Positions 6,567 to 8,273 of a DNA stretch of 8,273 nucleotides are shown in pieces. The notes beneath the pieces are model-generated. The model saw nothing but the letters and a program-made list of their open reading frames with translations, made no database searches and was not told the origin of the DNA. Each line of letters begins with the position of its first letter. Position 1 is the first letter of the stretch. Source of the stretch: Acidobacteriaceae bacterium (GTDB lineage Bacteria > Acidobacteriota > Terriglobia > Terriglobales > SbA1); contig PMHI01000295.1 in NCBI GenBank assembly GCA_003156615.1, positions 5,226-13,498 of the forward strand. The letters are read 5' to 3'. The position numbers and the translations under genes are program-made.

Positions 6567-7448
6567 TCAACCCTGGATCGCATTCCCCATGCCTGCCAGG
6601 ACGCCTCGCATGTAAGCAAAACTGCTGATAACGCCCGGCATCGGATCGTCGGGAAGAATCTCATACTCCAAATCGACGAAGCCCTGGTACCCGGTCGCGA
6701 CGAGGGCTTCAAACATCTTCCGCACCGGCATGATCCCGTTGCCCACCGCGACCTGACTTTCGTCGCTCTCGAAATTCGTGAGGTCTTTCATGTGCAGGTT
6801 AAGCAGCCTTGGGCCTGCTTCGTGGATCGCCTGAACCACATCCGTGCCGGCGCGAACCGTATGCCCGACGTCAATGCAGCAGCCGATGCGCGGATCCATA
6901 TTCTTTACCACCTTTAATACATCCAGCGGAGAAGGCCACAACTTATCCTCAGGCCCGTGATTGTGAATGGCGATCCGGATGTTGTACTCCTCTACCAACC
7001 TCTCAATTCGCGACAGAGTTTGCGGTGCGGCGCCGCCGGCGACAATCAGCGGAATCCCTGCGCGCTTCGAGTATTCGAACTTGGTCCGGATGTCCGCATC
7101 TTCATCTTTCGTGAAATAGATGGCTCCGGCGGCGTGAAGCCTGATGCCCGCCGCGGTATAGTCCGCAAGCGCAGCCGACTCTTCCTGCGCCTCCGTCGGG
7201 AGATGATCTTTGACGTCCTTCGCATTCAACGCCAACACATCGAGCTGCTTCATGAAGCCGATCATCTGCGTGCGGCTGAAGTTACGAAATGTGTAGCTGG
7301 CCAGACCTAAGCGAATCGGGACTGCTTGGTCCGTCGATGGCGGTTTGCGAGCCCGGGAGAAGACATCGCTCGGAGCGGCGCACGCTGCCGCAAGCATGGC
7401 GCCACCGCGAACGAAATCGCGACGGGAGAAAGTGTTTTTCCTAGACAT
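6567..7448 (-). CDS. Tat-exported sugar phosphate isomerase/epimerase (AP endonuclease 2 / xylose isomerase-like TIM barrel)
   Basis: This 293-residue protein begins with a twin-arginine signal: SRRDFVRGG (8-16) followed by the hydrophobic AMLAAACAA (17-25). Export of the folded, metal-loaded enzyme to the periplasm is therefore expected. The mature part has the xylose-isomerase-like TIM-barrel pattern: LGLASYTFR (48-55) on the first strand, IAIHNHG (159-165), CIDVGH (191-196), NLHMKD (217-222) and VDLEYE (258-263). Asp193, His196, His219 and Glu261 are likely metal or catalytic residues by analogy with the family. Its ATG (7446-7448) lies inside the end of the oxidoreductase gene, giving an 8-base overlap (ATGTCTAG) and probable translational coupling. 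Such pairs act on sugars or polyols, the oxidoreductase making a keto-sugar and the barrel protein isomerising, epimerising or cleaving it. The exact reaction cannot be read from the sequence. Confidence 0.93.
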   Translation of the reverse strand: MSRKNTFSRRDFVRGGAMLAAACAAPSDVFSRARKPPSTDQAVPIRLGLASYTFRNFSRTQMIGFMKQLDVLALNAKDVKDHLPTEAQEESAALADYTAAGIRLHAAGAIYFTKDEDADIRTKFEYSKRAGIPLIVAGGAAPQTLSRIERLVEEYNIRIAIHNHGPEDKLWPSPLDVLKVVKNMDPRIGCCIDVGHTVRAGTDVVQAIHEAGPRLLNLHMKDLTNFESDESQVAVGNGIMPVRKMFEALVATGYQGFVDLEYEILPDDPMPGVISSFAYMRGVLAGMGNAIQG

Positions 7449-8273
7449 GCGGCGCCCAGCCCTTCTCGTACTCGCGTCGCCACATCTTCATCGCTTCCGG
7501 GTCGCCCTGGATCCGTCCGTCTTTCGTATCGAGATGCAGCTCCCGGTTGACCTCCCACGCGACGTTGGACAGCTGCAGCATCGTAACGGCGACATTGCCG
7601 ACGGAGACGGGAGAATTAAGTTTCTCGCCTTTACGGATTCCCGCGATGAAGTTCGCGAAGTGCGCGTCTGTCATGGAATCGCGGCCGATCAGGTCAGCGG
7701 ATGAAGTCGTATTGCCGGCCTTGAATTCGCTCGTCTGATTGCCCTTGAGGTCGTAGATCTCATAGCCACCGCGATCGACCAGCACCGTCCCGGTGGTTCC
7801 GATGATCGTCGAACCGCGATCGCGGCCGTAGAGCTTCATTCCCTGGCAGCTCTTGCCCTCCCAAGAAATCATTTTGTCTTCATACTCGAAGCTGGTCACC
7901 AGGGTGTCATAAAACTGCCAGTCGTCTTTGAAATGATATCTGCCACCGGACGACGCAATTCGTTCCGGATAGTCCACTCCTAGCGCCCAGCGGCAGACAT
8001 CGACCTCGTGCGTGCCATTGTTGAGCGTTTCTCCGGTGCCATACATCTTGAACCAGTGCCAGTTATAAGGATGCACATTGTCCTTGTACGGACGACGCGG
8101 CGCCGGGCCCTGCCAAAGGTCCCAATCAAGCTGCGGCGGCACGGGTACCTCTTTACCGACACCAATCGACTTCCTCGTGTTGGCGTACCAGGCTTTCGCG
8201 AAGTAGGGCCGGCCGATAATGCCTTGGTGAATCTTATCGACGATCTCGATGGTGTGGGGTGAAGATCGCTGCT
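7441..8273 (-). CDS. Gfo/Idh/MocA-family oxidoreductase (5' end cut by window)
   Basis: The frame is open from the window edge to TAG at 7441-7443, giving 276 complete codons. The first readable residues QRSSPHTIEIVDKI and then GIIGRPYFAKAWY are typical of the link between the N-terminal Rossmann domain and the C-terminal alpha/beta domain. The NAD(P)-binding half is thus outside the window, and a GTG near 8142 is an internal codon, not the start. Further landmarks are QLDWDLWQGPAP, HPYNWHWF and NNGTHEVDVCRWAL, whose His (codon 8008-8010) matches the conserved GTHxxD histidine next to the active site. IIGTTGTVLVDRGGYEIYD follows near 7750-7805. The gene ends inside the start of the isomerase gene (8-base overlap). 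Proteins of this subgroup often carry a Tat signal; here the N-terminus is not visible. It probably oxidises or reduces a sugar, glycoside or inositol using NAD(P). Confidence 0.94.
   Translation of the reverse strand, partial: QRSSPHTIEIVDKIHQGIIGRPYFAKAWYANTRKSIGVGKEVPVPPQLDWDLWQGPAPRRPYKDNVHPYNWHWFKMYGTGETLNNGTHEVDVCRWALGVDYPERIASSGGRYHFKDDWQFYDTLVTSFEYEDKMISWEGKSCQGMKLYGRDRGSTIIGTTGTVLVDRGGYEIYDLKGNQTSEFKAGNTTSSADLIGRDSMTDAHFANFIAGIRKGEKLNSPVSVGNVAVTMLQLSNVAWEVNRELHLDTKDGRIQGDPEAMKMWRREYEKGWAPHV

Overview
This is a GC-rich bacterial segment in which all six well-supported genes lie on the minus strand, so transcription runs from high to low coordinates. The gene set suggests a soil-type Acidobacteriota or a relative: a twin-arginine-exported sugar isomerase next to a Gfo/Idh/MocA oxidoreductase, a lone TonB-like protein, and an ABC-2 permease fused to an M1-type peptidase. 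This assignment rests on gene content only; no rRNA or other marker is present.

Layout from right to left, in the direction of transcription. (1) 8273-7441 holds the C-terminal part of a Gfo/Idh/MocA-family oxidoreductase that is cut by the window edge. (2) 7448-6567 holds a TIM-barrel sugar phosphate isomerase/epimerase with a Tat signal. It overlaps the oxidoreductase by 8 bases, so the two form a tight pair, probably for oxidative sugar or polyol catabolism. (3) 6566-6156 is about 410 bases with no convincing gene. It contains a 14-bp perfect palindrome, a spaced inverted repeat and a weak hairpin. (4) 6155-5310 is a TonB-like energy transducer with one membrane anchor, an Ala/Pro-rich linker and a TonB C-terminal domain; no exbB or exbD is nearby. 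(5) 5213-4272 is a member of the ornithine cyclodeaminase/mu-crystallin family that lacks the expected catalytic Asp of true ornithine cyclodeaminase. (6) 4271-4107 carries a good sigma70-like promoter. (7) 4106-3213 is an ABC ATPase. (8) 3167-1 is a very large ABC-2 permease with about 13 membrane segments, fused to an M1-like zinc peptidase domain. It runs off the left edge after the catalytic core.

The ATPase and permease-peptidase form an evident two-gene operon: the gap is 45 bases, each gene has a strong Shine-Dalgarno sequence, and one promoter lies upstream. The product is an ATP-driven membrane machine with a peptidase domain predicted to face away from the cytoplasm. Its substrate is unknown, and it is the most interesting system in the window. 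The TonB-like gene and the cyclodeaminase homologue share orientation with the operon but show no clear functional link to it.
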